Positions 7,698 to 17,141 of a stretch of DNA of 64,000 bases are shown piece after piece. Position 1 is the first letter of the stretch; each line of letters starts with the position of its first letter. The notes under the pieces are model-generated. The model was not told where the DNA came from and made no database searches. It saw nothing but the letters and a program-made list of their open reading frames with translations. The translations under genes and the position numbers were made by a program. The DNA comes from Sinomonas gamaensis (GTDB taxonomy: Bacteria > Actinomycetota > Actinomycetes > Actinomycetales > Micrococcaceae). The DNA is taken from NCBI RefSeq assembly GCF_005876955.1, contig NZ_SSCL01000003.1:62001-126000 (forward strand), read 5' to 3'.

Positions 7698-9404
7698 TCA
7701 GCCGCCCAGCAGCGCCCGATGCGCCTTGCGGCGTTCGGCCTGCTCGACCGGGTCCGGCACGGGCAGCGAGGCGATGAGCCGCTTGGTGTACTCGTCCTGT
7801 GGATCGCCCATCACGCGGCTGCTGACCCCCTGCTCCACGAGCCGGCCCTTGTAGAGCACGCCCACCCAGTGGCTCAGCTGGTCCACCACAGCGAGGTCAT
7901 GGCTGATGAACAGGGCAGCGAAGCCGAGTTCTGCCTGGATCTCCCGGAACAGCTCGAGCACCTTCGCCTGGACCGAGACGTCGAGGGCGGAAGTGGGTTC
8001 GTCCGCGATCAGGAGACGCGGCTCGAGTGCGAGCGCCCGAGCAAGCGAGGCCCGCTGACGCTGGCCCCCGGAGAGCTCGTGCGGATACCGCGACGCGTAC
8101 GAGGCCGGGAGCTGGACGGACTCGAGCAGCTCGCCGACCCGCCGGCGTACCTGGGCCGTCTGCAGGTCGAGGTGCACGATGAGCGGCTCCGCGACGCACT
8201 CCCCGACGGTCAGCTGCGGGTTGAACGAGGCGGCAGGGTCCTGGAACACGAACCCGATCTCCTTGCGCAGCGGACGGAACGCACGTTCGCGGAACCCGAC
8301 CATCTCGTGCCCGAGAACCTTGAGGCTGCCCCCCGTCGCGCGGTTGAGCCCGGCGATCGCCCGGCCGATCGTGGTCTTGCCCGAGCCGGACTCCCCCACG
8401 AGGCCAAACACTTCACCCGCCGAGACGGTGAACGAGACGCCCTCCACCGCGCGGAAAGGCGGCGAGCCGAGCCGCCCCGGATACACGATCTCGAGGCCCT
8501 CTGCCGCGACGAGAACCTCCCCGCCCTGACGCAGGCGCTGCGTGGCGCCCTCGGAGGCCGACTCGCGCCCGAGGTGCGGAACCGCTGCGAGGAGGCGGCG
8601 CGTGTAGTCTTCGCGCGGCTCCGCGAAGAGCCGGCGCACCGGCGCCTCCTCGACCACCTCGCCCTGGTACATGACGACGACGCGGTCCGCGAGGTCCGCA
8701 ACAACGCCCATGTTGTGGGTGATGAGCACGATCGACGTGCCGTAGAGGTCGCGGAGATCGCGGAGGAGTTCGAGGATCTCCGCCTGGACGGTCACGTCGA
8801 GCGCGGTGGTCGGCTCGTCCGCAACGATGAGCTCGGGGTCGAGCGCTAGCGCGGCGGCGATCACCACGCGCTGCTTCTGCCCGCCCGAGAACTGGTGCGG
8901 GTAGTAGTCGACGCGCTTCTCCGGGTCGGGGATGCCGACCTTGCGGAGCGACTCGATGGCGCGCTCGCGGGCCTCCTTGCGGCTGATGCGGTGGTTCCCC
9001 GTACGGGCCCGGTGCGCCCGGATGCCCTCGCAGATCTGCCAGCCCACGGTGAACACGGGGTTGAGGGCCGTCGAGGGCTCCTGGAAGACCATCGCCACAT
9101 CGCGGCCACGCAGCTCGCGGAGCTTGGCCGGACTCAGGGAGATGACGTTCTGCCCCTTGATCACCACTGCGCCCGAGCTGGTGGCCGTCTCCGGCAGGAG
9201 GCCGAGGATCGTCTTGGCCGTCACTGTCTTGCCGGAACCGGATTCGCCGACGACGGCGACGACCTCGCCCGCCTTGACGTCGAGGCTCACGCCGCGGACG
9301 GCGTGGACCTCCCCGGCGTCGGTGGCAAACGACACCTCGAGGTCGTCGATGTCGAGCACGATTTCAGCCGGACCCGCCGGCCGTACGTCAAGCTCCTCGC
9401 TCAT
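7698..9404 (-). CDS. Peptide ABC transporter ATP-binding protein, fused DppD-DppF type
   Basis: Two complete nucleotide-binding domains are fused in one 568 aa protein that energises the peptide importer encoded upstream. Domain 1 has Walker A GESGSGKT, signature FSGGQKQR and Walker [14 protein letters not shown]. Domain 2 repeats this with [16 protein letters not shown] and [13 protein letters not shown]. Each is followed by the oligopeptide-transporter C-terminal region. The ATG at 9404 overlaps the stop of the permease gene as ATGA. A longer frame upstream lies inside the permease and is not real. It is the last gene of the four-gene operon. Confidence 0.93.
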   Translation of the reverse strand: MSEELDVRPAGPAEIVLDIDDLEVSFATDAGEVHAVRGVSLDVKAGEVVAVVGESGSGKTVTAKTILGLLPETATSSGAVVIKGQNVISLSPAKLRELRGRDVAMVFQEPSTALNPVFTVGWQICEGIRAHRARTGNHRISRKEARERAIESLRKVGIPDPEKRVDYYPHQFSGGQKQRVVIAAALALDPELIVADEPTTALDVTVQAEILELLRDLRDLYGTSIVLITHNMGVVADLADRVVVMYQGEVVEEAPVRRLFAEPREDYTRRLLAAVPHLGRESASEGATQRLRQGGEVLVAAEGLEIVYPGRLGSPPFRAVEGVSFTVSAGEVFGLVGESGSGKTTIGRAIAGLNRATGGSLKVLGHEMVGFRERAFRPLRKEIGFVFQDPAASFNPQLTVGECVAEPLIVHLDLQTAQVRRRVGELLESVQLPASYASRYPHELSGGQRQRASLARALALEPRLLIADEPTSALDVSVQAKVLELFREIQAELGFAALFISHDLAVVDQLSHWVGVLYKGRLVEQGVSSRVMGDPQDEYTKRLIASLPVPDPVEQAERRKAHRALLGG

Positions 9405-10390
9405 GCCTTGCTTCCTTCCGGGCGCTTCTTGCCACGGTTCTTCCCGCCGTGGCGGCGGGTGCGGAGGCGGGCATCGGCGAGGTCGTTCATGCTCTCGCCC
9501 ACGAGCGTGAGCCCGAGGACCGTCAGCACGATCGCGAGACCAGGGAAGATTCCCGTCCACCAGATGCCCGCTGTCACGTCGCTGAGCGCCTTGTTGAGAT
9601 CGAAGCCCCATTCCGACGCGCTCGTCGGCTCGATGCCGAAGCCGAGGAAGCCGAGGCCGGCCAGGGTGAGGATGGCCTCCGACGCGTTGAGCGTGAAGAT
9701 GAGCGGGATGCTCCGGGTTGCGTTGCGGAAGATGTGACGGGCCATGATCCGCCAGCTCGAAGCACCGATGACCTTCGCCGACTCGACGAAGGGCTCGGCC
9801 TTCAGCCGGATGGCCTCGGCGCGCACCACACGGAAATACTGCGGGATGAACACGACCGTGATGGAGATCGCGGCCGCGAGGACGCCGCCCCACAGGCTCG
9901 ACTGGCCGTGGCTGATGACGATCGACATGACGATCGCCACGAGCAGCGACGGGAAGGCGTAGATCGCGTCCGCGATGACCACGAGGACGCGATCGAGCCA
10001 CCCGCCGATGTAGCCGGAGGCGAGGCCGAGCGCCACGCCGGCGAAGATCGACAGGGCCACCGCGACGACGATCACGAGGACTGCGGTCTGCGCGCCCCAC
10101 ACGACCCGAGAGAAGACGTCGAAGCCGCCGACGGTGGTGCCCCAGATGTGCTTGGAGCTAGGCGGCTCCTGGGTGGGGAAGTCGCCGCTCGCGTCCGAGA
10201 TCTGGGAGAAGCCGTACGGTGCGATGACGGGAGCGAGCAGGGCGAGCAGGAGGAACACGAGCGTCAGCACGAGGCCCACGATGAGCATGCCGCGCTGGAC
10301 GCCGACGCTAGCGCGGACGTGGGACACGACGGGCAGCCGTGTCCACAGCGGGTCGTGGCGCTCGATCTCTGGCAGTGTCTGGGCGGTCAT
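9401..10390 (-). CDS. Peptide ABC transporter permease, DppC type
   Basis: This is an inner-membrane permease subunit of the peptide/nickel importer family, 329 aa. A first transmembrane helix (MLIVGLVLTLVFLLLALLAP) is followed by an extracytoplasmic loop and about five further helices. The EAA loop that contacts the ATPase reads SAKVIGASSWRIMARHIF. The C-terminus is rich in Arg and Lys. Its start shares one base with the stop of the upstream permease (TGATG), and its own stop overlaps the fused ATPase gene, so all three are translationally coupled. Confidence 0.92.
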   Translation of the reverse strand: MTAQTLPEIERHDPLWTRLPVVSHVRASVGVQRGMLIVGLVLTLVFLLLALLAPVIAPYGFSQISDASGDFPTQEPPSSKHIWGTTVGGFDVFSRVVWGAQTAVLVIVVAVALSIFAGVALGLASGYIGGWLDRVLVVIADAIYAFPSLLVAIVMSIVISHGQSSLWGGVLAAAISITVVFIPQYFRVVRAEAIRLKAEPFVESAKVIGASSWRIMARHIFRNATRSIPLIFTLNASEAILTLAGLGFLGFGIEPTSASEWGFDLNKALSDVTAGIWWTGIFPGLAIVLTVLGLTLVGESMNDLADARLRTRRHGGKNRGKKRPEGSKA

Positions 10391-11478
10391 CAGTACCTCA
10401 CCCTCGGGTCGATCAGCGCGGCGATGACGTCCACGATGAAGTTGGTCACGGCGACGATCACGGCAAGGAGCACCACGATGCCCTGCACGGCCACGAAGTC
10501 ACGTGCCGTGAGGTACTGGGCGAGCTGGAACCCGAGGCCCTTCCACTCGAACGTGGTCTCCGTCAGGACGGCGCCGCCCAACAGCAGGGCGATCTGGAGG
10601 CCCATGACGGTGATGATCGGAATCAGGGCCGGCTTGTAGGCGTGGCGCGTGACGAGCCGGAACTCGCTCACGCCACGCGAGCGGCCGGCCTCGAGGTAGT
10701 CCCGCCCGAGCGTCCCGATGAGGTTGGTGCGCACGAGTCTGAGGAACACGCCGGCGGTCAGGAGGCCGAGGGCGGTGGCGGGCAGGACGGCGTGCGATTC
10801 GACGTCCCAGAAGGCGGGGATGTTGCCGCTGCGGAGCGCGTCGAGCCAATAGATGCCGGTGGGCGCCGCGAGTCCGCTGAGCGCGATCTCCGTCGAGGTC
10901 GACGCCCGGCCCGCGACCGGCAGCACCCCAAGCCATACCGAGAAGATGAGCTTGAGCAGGAGCCCGGCGAAGAACACCGGGGTCGCGTAGCTCAGGATCG
11001 CGAAGATCCGCAGGATCGCGTCCGCGGTCTTGTCGCGGCGGTGCGCGGCGATCATCCCGAGCGGGATGCCGACGATGAGGGCCACGACGACGGCGTTGAC
11101 CGCGAGTTCGAGGGTGGCAGTGCCGAAGGTTGCGAGCATCTCGGTCACGGCCCTGTTGTCCGAGATCGTCCGGCCGAAGTTCCCGGTGAAGATCTGGCCG
11201 AGGTATTCGAAGTACTGGACGATGAGCGGCCGGTCGTAGCCGGCGTCATGGATGCGCTGCGCGAGCTGGTCGGGTGGGAGGCGGCCCCCGAGGGCCGCAG
11301 TGATGGGGTCGCCCGTGATCCTCATCAGGAAGAAGACGAGCGTCACCAGGATGAGGATGGTCGGGAAGATCAACAGGAAGCGGATGACGAGGTAGGTGGC
11401 GAGTCCGCCGCCCGCCCGCTTGGCGGCCGGGACCGCGGGGGTGCTGGCGGCCTCGGGCGTCTCAGTCAGTGCAGTCAT
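10390..11478 (-). CDS. Peptide ABC transporter permease, DppB type
   Basis: This is the partner permease of the peptide importer, 362 aa. The N-terminal 25 residues are Ala/Pro-rich and cytoplasmic. The first helix (YLVIRFLLIFPTILILVTLV) is typical of DppB/OppB, as is the following RITGDPITAALGG segment. The EAA loop reads EAGRSRGVSEFRLVTRHAY. Five to six transmembrane helices are visible in all. A hairpin in the 119-nt gap separates it from the substrate-binding protein gene, which would allow more binding protein than permease to be made. Confidence 0.92.
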   Translation of the reverse strand: MTALTETPEAASTPAVPAAKRAGGGLATYLVIRFLLIFPTILILVTLVFFLMRITGDPITAALGGRLPPDQLAQRIHDAGYDRPLIVQYFEYLGQIFTGNFGRTISDNRAVTEMLATFGTATLELAVNAVVVALIVGIPLGMIAAHRRDKTADAILRIFAILSYATPVFFAGLLLKLIFSVWLGVLPVAGRASTSTEIALSGLAAPTGIYWLDALRSGNIPAFWDVESHAVLPATALGLLTAGVFLRLVRTNLIGTLGRDYLEAGRSRGVSEFRLVTRHAYKPALIPIITVMGLQIALLLGGAVLTETTFEWKGLGFQLAQYLTARDFVAVQGIVVLLAVIVAVTNFIVDVIAALIDPRVRY

Positions 11479-11530
11479 CGGAAGGGGGTTCCTTTGGGGG
11501 TGGTTCCTGGGCGGGGTGATGTTCCCGCAC

Positions 11531-11566
11531 AGCAGCGGCGGGACGCTGTGGCATCCCGCCGCTGCT
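11531..11566 (-). terminator. Hairpin between binding protein and permease genes (attenuator-like)
   Basis: AGCAGCGGCGGGA pairs with TCCCGCCGCTGCT over 13 bp with a 10-nt loop. Its position after the binding-protein gene suggests partial termination or 3'-end protection, giving unequal expression within the operon. Confidence 0.65.
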
Positions 11567-11597
11567 ACAGGTGGTGGGGCTGTTCCGGACTGGCCGG

Positions 11598-13232
11598 TTA
11601 CTTGCTGATCACGCCGAGGCGGAACTTGAACGAGGGATCGAGGGTGGTCTCGACTCCCTTGACGTTCGTTCCCGCCACCGCGACCTGGGAGCCCTGGAGC
11701 AGCGGCAGCGTGGGGAGGTCCTTCGCCACGGCGTCCTGGATCTGGCCGAGCTGCTGCTCGCGCGACGACTTGTCCGGGTTCGTGGCCTCCTTCGCGATGA
11801 GGTCAGCCACGGTCGGGTTGTCGTAGTGGTTCTTGAGGAACGTGTTCGCCGTGAAGAACGGCGTGAGGTAGTTGTCCGGGTCGGAGAAGTCCGGGAACCA
11901 CCCGAGCTGGTACATCGGATAGACGTCCTTCGTCCGGTCCTTCTGGTAGGTCACCCACTCGGTGGACTGCAGGTTGACCTTGAACAGGCCCGAGGCCTCG
12001 AGCTGCTGCTTGACCATGCCGTACTCGTCGCCGGAAGAGGGGCCGTAGTGGTCCGGGTTGTACTGCAGGTTGATGGCCAGCGGCGTCTGGATGCCGGCGG
12101 CCGAGAGGACCTGCTTCGCCTTGTCCGCGCTCGGCTTGCCGCTGCCGTCGCCGTACATCGACTTGAGCGGGGTGGACGCGCCGGGGAAGCCGCTCGCCAC
12201 GAAGGAGTAGAGGGCGGTGTAGGTGCCCTTGTAGACCTGCTGTGCGATGGCGTCGCGATCAACGAGATCGGCCATCGCCTGGCGGACGGCGAGCGCCTTC
12301 GCCGGATCGGCCTCCGGGGTCTTCGCGCCGTACGGCATCGTGTTGAAGTTGAACACGATGTAGCGGATTTCGCCACCGGGGCCCTTGAGGACCTTGACCT
12401 TCGAGTCCTTCGAGAGGCTGTCCACATCGGTTGCCGTGAGCGAGCGCCAGGCCACGTCGATGTTGCCCTGCTGGACGTCGAGCTTGAGGTTGTTCGAGTT
12501 CGCGTAGTACTTCAGGTTGACCGTGTCGGTCGCGGGCTTGCCGAGAAGGCCTTGGTAGTCCGGGTTGGCCTTGAAGGAGACGAGCTGGTTCTTCTGGTAC
12601 GTCGTGATCGAGTACGGGCCGGCGAAGGCCTTCTTCGAGACGATGTCGTCGTCATTCATGACCTTGTCCGCGGGGAACACGTTGTGGTCCACGATGGGGC
12701 CGGCCGGGCTCGAGAGCACCTGCGGGAACGTCTGGTCGTTGCCCTTCTTGAGGTGGAAGACGACGGTGGTCGGATCTGTAGCGTCGACGCTCGCGAGGTT
12801 GTCGAGGAGCGAGGCCGGCCCGTTGGGGTCGTTGATCTTGAGCTGGCGATCGAAGGAGAACTTGACGTCGGCCGAGTCGAGGGCGTCGCCGTTGGCCCAC
12901 TTCAGGCCGCTCTTGAGCTTCACCGTGTAGTCGGTGGGGGACGTGAACGACGCCGAGGTCGCGATGTCCGGCTGGGGATCTGCGCTTCCGGGCTTGGAAT
13001 TCATCACGAACGGATAGATCTGGTTCATGACCATGAAGGAGCCGTTGTCGTACGAGCCGGCCGGATCGAGGAACGTGACCTTGTCCGTCGTCCCGACCGT
13101 GACCGGGCCGCCGCCGGAGGATGCGCTCTGCGCTGAACCGCCCCCGGACGGGCCGGTGCAGCCCGTGAGGGCTAGGGCAGAGATGCCGAGGAGCGCGATG
13201 GTGCTCCGAACGGCCGTGGTGGTCTTTCGCAT
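11598..13232 (-). CDS. Extracellular peptide-binding lipoprotein (SBP family 5)
   Basis: This is the substrate-binding protein of the peptide importer, 544 aa and normal for family 5. The N-terminus MRKTTTAVRSTIALLGIS is followed by a hydrophobic core and a lipobox ALTGC, so the protein is anchored outside the membrane. A Ser/Gly-rich linker follows. The mature part carries the expected FLDPAGSYDNG opening and the conserved AVRQAMADLVDR helix about two-thirds along. The ATG at 13232 starts the signal peptide; a longer frame upstream has no signal. It is the first gene of the operon, with two inverted repeats upstream that may be operators. Confidence 0.93.
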   Translation of the reverse strand: MRKTTTAVRSTIALLGISALALTGCTGPSGGGSAQSASSGGGPVTVGTTDKVTFLDPAGSYDNGSFMVMNQIYPFVMNSKPGSADPQPDIATSASFTSPTDYTVKLKSGLKWANGDALDSADVKFSFDRQLKINDPNGPASLLDNLASVDATDPTTVVFHLKKGNDQTFPQVLSSPAGPIVDHNVFPADKVMNDDDIVSKKAFAGPYSITTYQKNQLVSFKANPDYQGLLGKPATDTVNLKYYANSNNLKLDVQQGNIDVAWRSLTATDVDSLSKDSKVKVLKGPGGEIRYIVFNFNTMPYGAKTPEADPAKALAVRQAMADLVDRDAIAQQVYKGTYTALYSFVASGFPGASTPLKSMYGDGSGKPSADKAKQVLSAAGIQTPLAINLQYNPDHYGPSSGDEYGMVKQQLEASGLFKVNLQSTEWVTYQKDRTKDVYPMYQLGWFPDFSDPDNYLTPFFTANTFLKNHYDNPTVADLIAKEATNPDKSSREQQLGQIQDAVAKDLPTLPLLQGSQVAVAGTNVKGVETTLDPSFKFRLGVISK

Positions 13233-13265
13233 GGGGTGACCTTCTCTTCGAGTTCTGGCCACGCA

Positions 13266-13280
13266 TGCTGTGATACAGCA
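13266..13280. promoter_or_regulatory. Inverted repeat, possible operator of the peptide transporter operon
   Basis: TGCTGT and ACAGCA flank a 3-nt centre (GAT). The core TGTGATACA resembles GntR-type operator half sites. It lies 33 nt upstream of the binding-protein start. Confidence 0.45.
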
Positions 13281-13307
13281 CACAGGGCCGAGTGCACCAG
13301 CATTCAA

Positions 13308-13327
13308 TCACGTTTCGGGAGACGTGA
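13308..13327. promoter_or_regulatory. Second inverted repeat upstream of the peptide transporter operon
   Basis: TCACGT and ACGTGA are separated by 8 nt. It lies about 75 nt upstream of the binding-protein start and could be a regulator site or a small hairpin. Confidence 0.35.
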
Positions 13328-13383
13328 AAGCCTCGCTTGACGAGATTGAAACGAAACCTTGACATTTCGGTGCACCAAAAAGC

Positions 13384-13433
13384 TTGCGCCGTCACGTCCG
13401 CCGGGTGTGAACCCTGCGGACGTGACGGCGCAA
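13384..13433 (-). terminator. Intrinsic terminator of the metallophosphatase gene
   Basis: An 18-bp perfect stem (arms 13384-13401 and 13416-13433) lies directly downstream of the metallophosphatase stop and is followed on the minus strand by CTTTTTGG, a U run typical of intrinsic terminators. Confidence 0.85.
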
Positions 13434-13442
13434 CGCAGAGCG

Positions 13443-14516
13443 TCAGCCGGCGAAGGGGACCCGCTCCCAGCTCAGCACCGGCTGGCCCGCCCCGGCGGCC
13501 CCGTTCGGCGCGACGCTGACCCGCAGGTAGTCGGAGGCGTTGGCGGCACCATCCACCGTGATCCGCTGGAGATTGTCCGCGTGGCCCGCCACGCCGTACT
13601 TCCCCAGCCAGGACGAACCGTCGGCGAGCGGGCGGTCGGCGTTGTAGACGTGGCTGTCGCCGTCGAAGAGGTGGACATCGCCGTCGAACGACGAGGCTTC
13701 ATCGACGAGGGTCTGCACAATGGGCTTGAACGCGCTGATATCGCCCCATTGAACGTTGTAGGTCGGATCGAACATGTCCGCCTGCTGGAACACGACCACA
13801 GTGCGGTCGTGGCGCTGGCGCGCCTTCGCAAACGTGTCCTTGAGCTCTGCGACGACGGCGTCGGTGCGGTGCTGGACCTCGGCGAGCTGTTCGGGCGTGG
13901 GGGCGTTCAGCCCGAGGCCCGTCCACGGGAGGGTCGAGTTGTTGCTCCCCGGCACGTTGACGGCAGTGAACGCGACGCGGTTCCGCTCGAAGGAGACGTT
14001 CTCGGGCAGGCCCAGATCAGCCTGGCTCGACACCGGCATGGTGGCACCGAGGGTCTTGCCCGGCGCCGGGAAGAAGTCCTCCCGCAGCTTCGCGAGGCGC
14101 TCGAGGGGATTGTAGGAGCCGTTGTTGGCCCGGTGGCAGTCAGTCCATTCGTTGTCCCCCGGTGTATAGACGAGGGGGTGCGTGAACTGGTCGAAGTCGG
14201 CGCGAATCTGGGCGAAGTACGCGTCCGAGCAGACCGTTGAGCCGTTCTTGATGTCCCCGACGTGCACCACGAAGTCGAGCGAGGGGTCCGCGTTCAGGGC
14301 CGCGACGTGCTGCGGGAACTCCTGCACGGCGGCCGCACCGTAGGGCGTGTCGCCGATGACGCCGAAGCTGAAGGCGGGGCTTGGCTGAACAGGCTGGGCT
14401 GAGGCGGGAGCGGAGAGGCCGACGACGGCGGTCCCGACCGCGAGAACGGCAGCGGCGCTCCCGGCGGCAAGGCGACGGATGGGATGGTGAGCTAGACGGA
14501 CGGGATGGGGAGCCAA
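13443..14516 (-). CDS. Secreted metallophosphoesterase
   Basis: This is a secreted calcineurin-like phosphoesterase. From the chosen start it is 357 aa. A twin basic region (HPIRRLAAGS) leads into a hydrophobic core and an Ala-X-Ala cleavage site (APASAQP), so it is exported. Metal-binding motifs are GDTPYG, HVGDIKNGS and PGDNEWTDC; the late FDGDSHVYN region supplies the final histidine. I chose TTG at 14516 because AGGAGG lies 5 nt upstream, ideal spacing. An in-frame ATG at 14546 lies within a hairpin arm and lacks such a site. The natural substrate is unknown. Confidence 0.8.
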   Translation of the reverse strand: MAPHPVRLAHHPIRRLAAGSAAAVLAVGTAVVGLSAPASAQPVQPSPAFSFGVIGDTPYGAAAVQEFPQHVAALNADPSLDFVVHVGDIKNGSTVCSDAYFAQIRADFDQFTHPLVYTPGDNEWTDCHRANNGSYNPLERLAKLREDFFPAPGKTLGATMPVSSQADLGLPENVSFERNRVAFTAVNVPGSNNSTLPWTGLGLNAPTPEQLAEVQHRTDAVVAELKDTFAKARQRHDRTVVVFQQADMFDPTYNVQWGDISAFKPIVQTLVDEASSFDGDVHLFDGDSHVYNADRPLADGSSWLGKYGVAGHADNLQRITVDGAANASDYLRVSVAPNGAAGAGQPVLSWERVPFAG

Positions 14517-14523
14517 AGTTCCT

Positions 14524-14554
14524 CCTGCGGGATGCGTAGCTGGCATCCCGCAGG
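14524..14554 (-). terminator. Hairpin after mnmA, abutting the metallophosphatase ribosome binding site
   Basis: CCTGCGGGATGC and GCATCCCGCAGG form a 12-bp perfect stem with a 7-nt loop. It lies about 80 nt past the mnmA stop. On the minus strand its 3' arm shares the first bases of the AGGAGG site of the next gene, so it may also affect translation there. Confidence 0.6.
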
Positions 14555-14632
14555 TTAGGGGCGCTCGGCGTCGGTCAGGCGACGTGGACGTGTACGGCTG
14601 AAGAACGGGTCCCGAAGGGGATGAGCCTGCGA

Positions 14633-15760
14633 TCAGACCGCGGGGCGCGAGAGCGAGCGCGCCGCGTCGATCGTCGCCTGACCCAGGACGCGCGACCCCT
14701 GGTACAGCACGACGGTCTGCCCGGGCGCGACCCCGCGGAGGGGCGATTCGAGCGTGACGACAAGCTCGCCGTCGTCCGTTGGCTCGCGGAAGACGCGGGC
14801 CCTCGCCGGCAGCGCGTCGCCGTGCGCGCGGACCTGCGCAGAGCACTCGAACTCCTCGCCCGCAGCTGCTTCGGGCAGCGGCTCCCCTGCCCACGACAGG
14901 CGGATCCCGCGGATCTCGTCGACGGCGAGCAGCCGCTCCGGCCCGACGACGACCGTGTTGTCCTTCGGCCGCACCTCGAGGACGAAGCGCGGCTTGCCAT
15001 CTGATGCGGGCCGCCCGAGCCGGAGGCCCCGCCGCTGGCCCACGGTGAACGCATTCGCGCCGGCATGTTCGCCGACCTTCTCGCCGGTCTCGTCGAGGAT
15101 GTCGCCCGGTGCCATCTCGATCTTGTCCGCGAGCCAACCTCGCGTGTCGCCGTCGGAGATGAAGCAGATGTCATGGCTGTCCGGCTTCTTCGCCACGGAG
15201 AGGCCGCGCCGTTCGGCCTCGGCCCGGACCTCAGCCTTGGAGGGAGTGTCCGCGAGCGGGAAGAGGCAGTGCTCGAGCTGCTCCCCCGTCAGCACGCCGA
15301 GCACGTACGACTGGTCCTTGGCCCAGTCGGCGGCGCGGTGCAGCTCCGGATTGCCCTGGGCATCGCGGACGACCTTCGCGTAATGGCCCGTGCACACGGC
15401 ATCGAAGCCGAGGGCGAGCGCCTTCTCGAGCAAGGCGGCGAACTTGATGCGCTCGTTGCAGCGCATGCACGGATTCGGTGTGCGTCCGGCGGCATACTCC
15501 GCCACGAAGTCATCCACGACATCGGCCTTGAAGCGCTCCGAGAAGTCCCAGACGTAGAAGGGGATGCCCAACTTGTCGCACGCTCGCCATGCGTCGTTGG
15601 AGTCCTCGATGGTGCAGCAGCCCCGGCTGCCAGTGCGGAGCGTCCCCGGCATGCGGGACAGCGCAAGATGCACCCCGACGACGTCGTGCCCCGCCTCCAC
15701 CGCACGGGCCGCGGCGACGGCGGAATCAACTCCCCCACTCATGGCTGCCAGAACACGCAC
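14633..15760 (-). CDS. mnmA: tRNA-specific 2-thiouridylase MnmA
   Basis: MnmA adds sulfur to U34 in the anticodon of Lys, Glu and Gln tRNAs, using sulfur relayed from a cysteine desulfurase. The 375 aa protein starts with the ATP pyrophosphatase P-loop SGGVDS at residues 8-13. The catalytic cysteines are in the NPCMRC segment and in DICFISDGD. The C-terminal beta-barrel that holds the tRNA is complete. A TAGAAT box 6 nt before the GTG start suggests leaderless translation. The cysteine desulfurase that could supply sulfur lies 1.4 kb upstream on the same strand, separated by a reductase gene on the other strand. Confidence 0.96.
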   Translation of the reverse strand: MRVLAAMSGGVDSAVAAARAVEAGHDVVGVHLALSRMPGTLRTGSRGCCTIEDSNDAWRACDKLGIPFYVWDFSERFKADVVDDFVAEYAAGRTPNPCMRCNERIKFAALLEKALALGFDAVCTGHYAKVVRDAQGNPELHRAADWAKDQSYVLGVLTGEQLEHCLFPLADTPSKAEVRAEAERRGLSVAKKPDSHDICFISDGDTRGWLADKIEMAPGDILDETGEKVGEHAGANAFTVGQRRGLRLGRPASDGKPRFVLEVRPKDNTVVVGPERLLAVDEIRGIRLSWAGEPLPEAAAGEEFECSAQVRAHGDALPARARVFREPTDDGELVVTLESPLRGVAPGQTVVLYQGSRVLGQATIDAARSLSRPAV

Positions 15761-15766
15761 CGGTCT

Positions 15767-15772
15767 ATTCTA
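15767..15772 (-). promoter_or_regulatory. -10 box of a leaderless promoter for mnmA
   Basis: On the minus strand TAGAAT is followed by 6 nt and the GTG start at 15760. Confidence 0.65.
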
Positions 15773-15854
15773 GCGGCGGGCGGCTGAACCAGCGGTGGTC
15801 CGCAGTCGTCTGGTAGGCATCGCGCTGATTGGCATCGCGGCGAAGGGATGCGTC

Positions 15855-17129
15855 ATGGACGAACACGGGATGGTCATCGTGGGCGGCGGCCTTGCTGCCG
15901 GGACAGCGGCGAAGACGTTGCGCGCCGAGGGCTGGGAAGGCTCCATCACCGTCATTGGGGCTGAGCATCGGGAACCCTATCTGCGCCCGCCGCTCTCCAA
16001 GGAGTTCCTGCTCGGGAAGGCCCCTGAGGAGGAGCTCGCCGTGAACCCGCCGGGGTGGTACGCGGAGAATGGTGTCGACCTGCGGCTCGGCGAGCGCGTC
16101 ACCCAGCTGGTGCCTGCCTCGCGGGTCGTCACTCTCGAGAGCGGGGCGCTCCTGCCCTACCGAGCCGTCCTGCTTGCGACCGGAGCCTCCCCGCGCACCC
16201 TCGACATTCCAGGGGCACACCTCGAGGGCATTGTGACGCTGCGTCGGTTCGAGGATTCGCTCGCCCTGCGCGCGCAGCTGTCCGAAGGCGGGCAGCGCGT
16301 GGTGATCGTGGGCTCGGGCTGGATCGGCATGGAGGTCGCCGCCGCCGCGCGCACCTACGGCAACGAGGTGACCGTCGTCGGCCGCGAGCGCACTCCCTTG
16401 ACGCAGCTCGAGCCCGAGCTCGGCGACTACTTCCGGCGCCTCCACGAGTCCGAGGGAGTCCAGTTCCGGCTCGGCGCGCACCCGGTCGAGTTCAAGGCGA
16501 CCGAGGATCGGGTGGGCGCACAGGAGGCCGAGTGCGTCACCTGCGTGGTGACGAACGACGGCGAGCGGCTGGGCGCCGATCTCGTGGTCGTGGCCGTCGG
16601 GGTGGTCCCCGAGGCGGGGCTGGCCCAGCGCGCAGGCCTTCTCACCGGCAACGGGATCGTGGTCGACGCGTCCCTCAGGACCTCGGCCGAGGGCATCTAT
16701 GCCGCAGGTGACGTGGCCAACTCGCTGCAGCCGTTCACCGGCGACCATGTGCGCAGCGAGCACTGGTCGAACGCGCTGAACGGGGGAAAGGTCGCCGCCA
16801 AGTCGATGCTCGGCCAGGATGCCAAGCTCGAGATCGCCCCCTACTTCTACACAGACCAATACTCGCTCAGCCTCGAATACTCGGGGTACTGGCAGCGGGC
16901 GCGCGGGGCAAAGCTCGTGCTCCGCGGATCGATCGAGACGGTCGAGTCCGGGCTGGACGGCTTTGTCGCGTTCTGGCTCCGCGACCGCGCGGTCGTCGCG
17001 GCCATGAACGTCAACACGCCGAAGTCGCAGAAGGCGCTCAAGGCCCTCATCGCCTCCCGAGCGGTCGTCGACGAGGCTCGGCTCTCCGACCCCGCGGTGC
17101 CGCTCGCGGAGCTCGTGCCCGCGGGCTGA
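15855..17129 (+). CDS. NAD(P)/FAD-dependent ferredoxin reductase family protein
   Basis: This is a 424 aa flavoprotein of the rhodocoxin/putidaredoxin reductase family, which passes electrons from NAD(P)H to a ferredoxin. The FAD-binding loop is VGGGLAAGTAAKTL near the N-terminus. LRPPLSKEFLLG is the usual family motif after it. NAD binding is shown by VGSGWIGMEVAAAA near residue 155. The second FAD motif is GIYAAGDVAN. The reductase C-terminal domain is complete. The ATG at 15855 has AAGGGA upstream. No ferredoxin or P450 gene is nearby, so the partner is unknown. The gene lies between mnmA and the cysteine desulfurase but on the opposite strand. Confidence 0.87.
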   Translation: MDEHGMVIVGGGLAAGTAAKTLRAEGWEGSITVIGAEHREPYLRPPLSKEFLLGKAPEEELAVNPPGWYAENGVDLRLGERVTQLVPASRVVTLESGALLPYRAVLLATGASPRTLDIPGAHLEGIVTLRRFEDSLALRAQLSEGGQRVVIVGSGWIGMEVAAAARTYGNEVTVVGRERTPLTQLEPELGDYFRRLHESEGVQFRLGAHPVEFKATEDRVGAQEAECVTCVVTNDGERLGADLVVVAVGVVPEAGLAQRAGLLTGNGIVVDASLRTSAEGIYAAGDVANSLQPFTGDHVRSEHWSNALNGGKVAAKSMLGQDAKLEIAPYFYTDQYSLSLEYSGYWQRARGAKLVLRGSIETVESGLDGFVAFWLRDRAVVAAMNVNTPKSQKALKALIASRAVVDEARLSDPAVPLAELVPAG

Positions 17130-17141
17130 GCGCTGGGGGAC

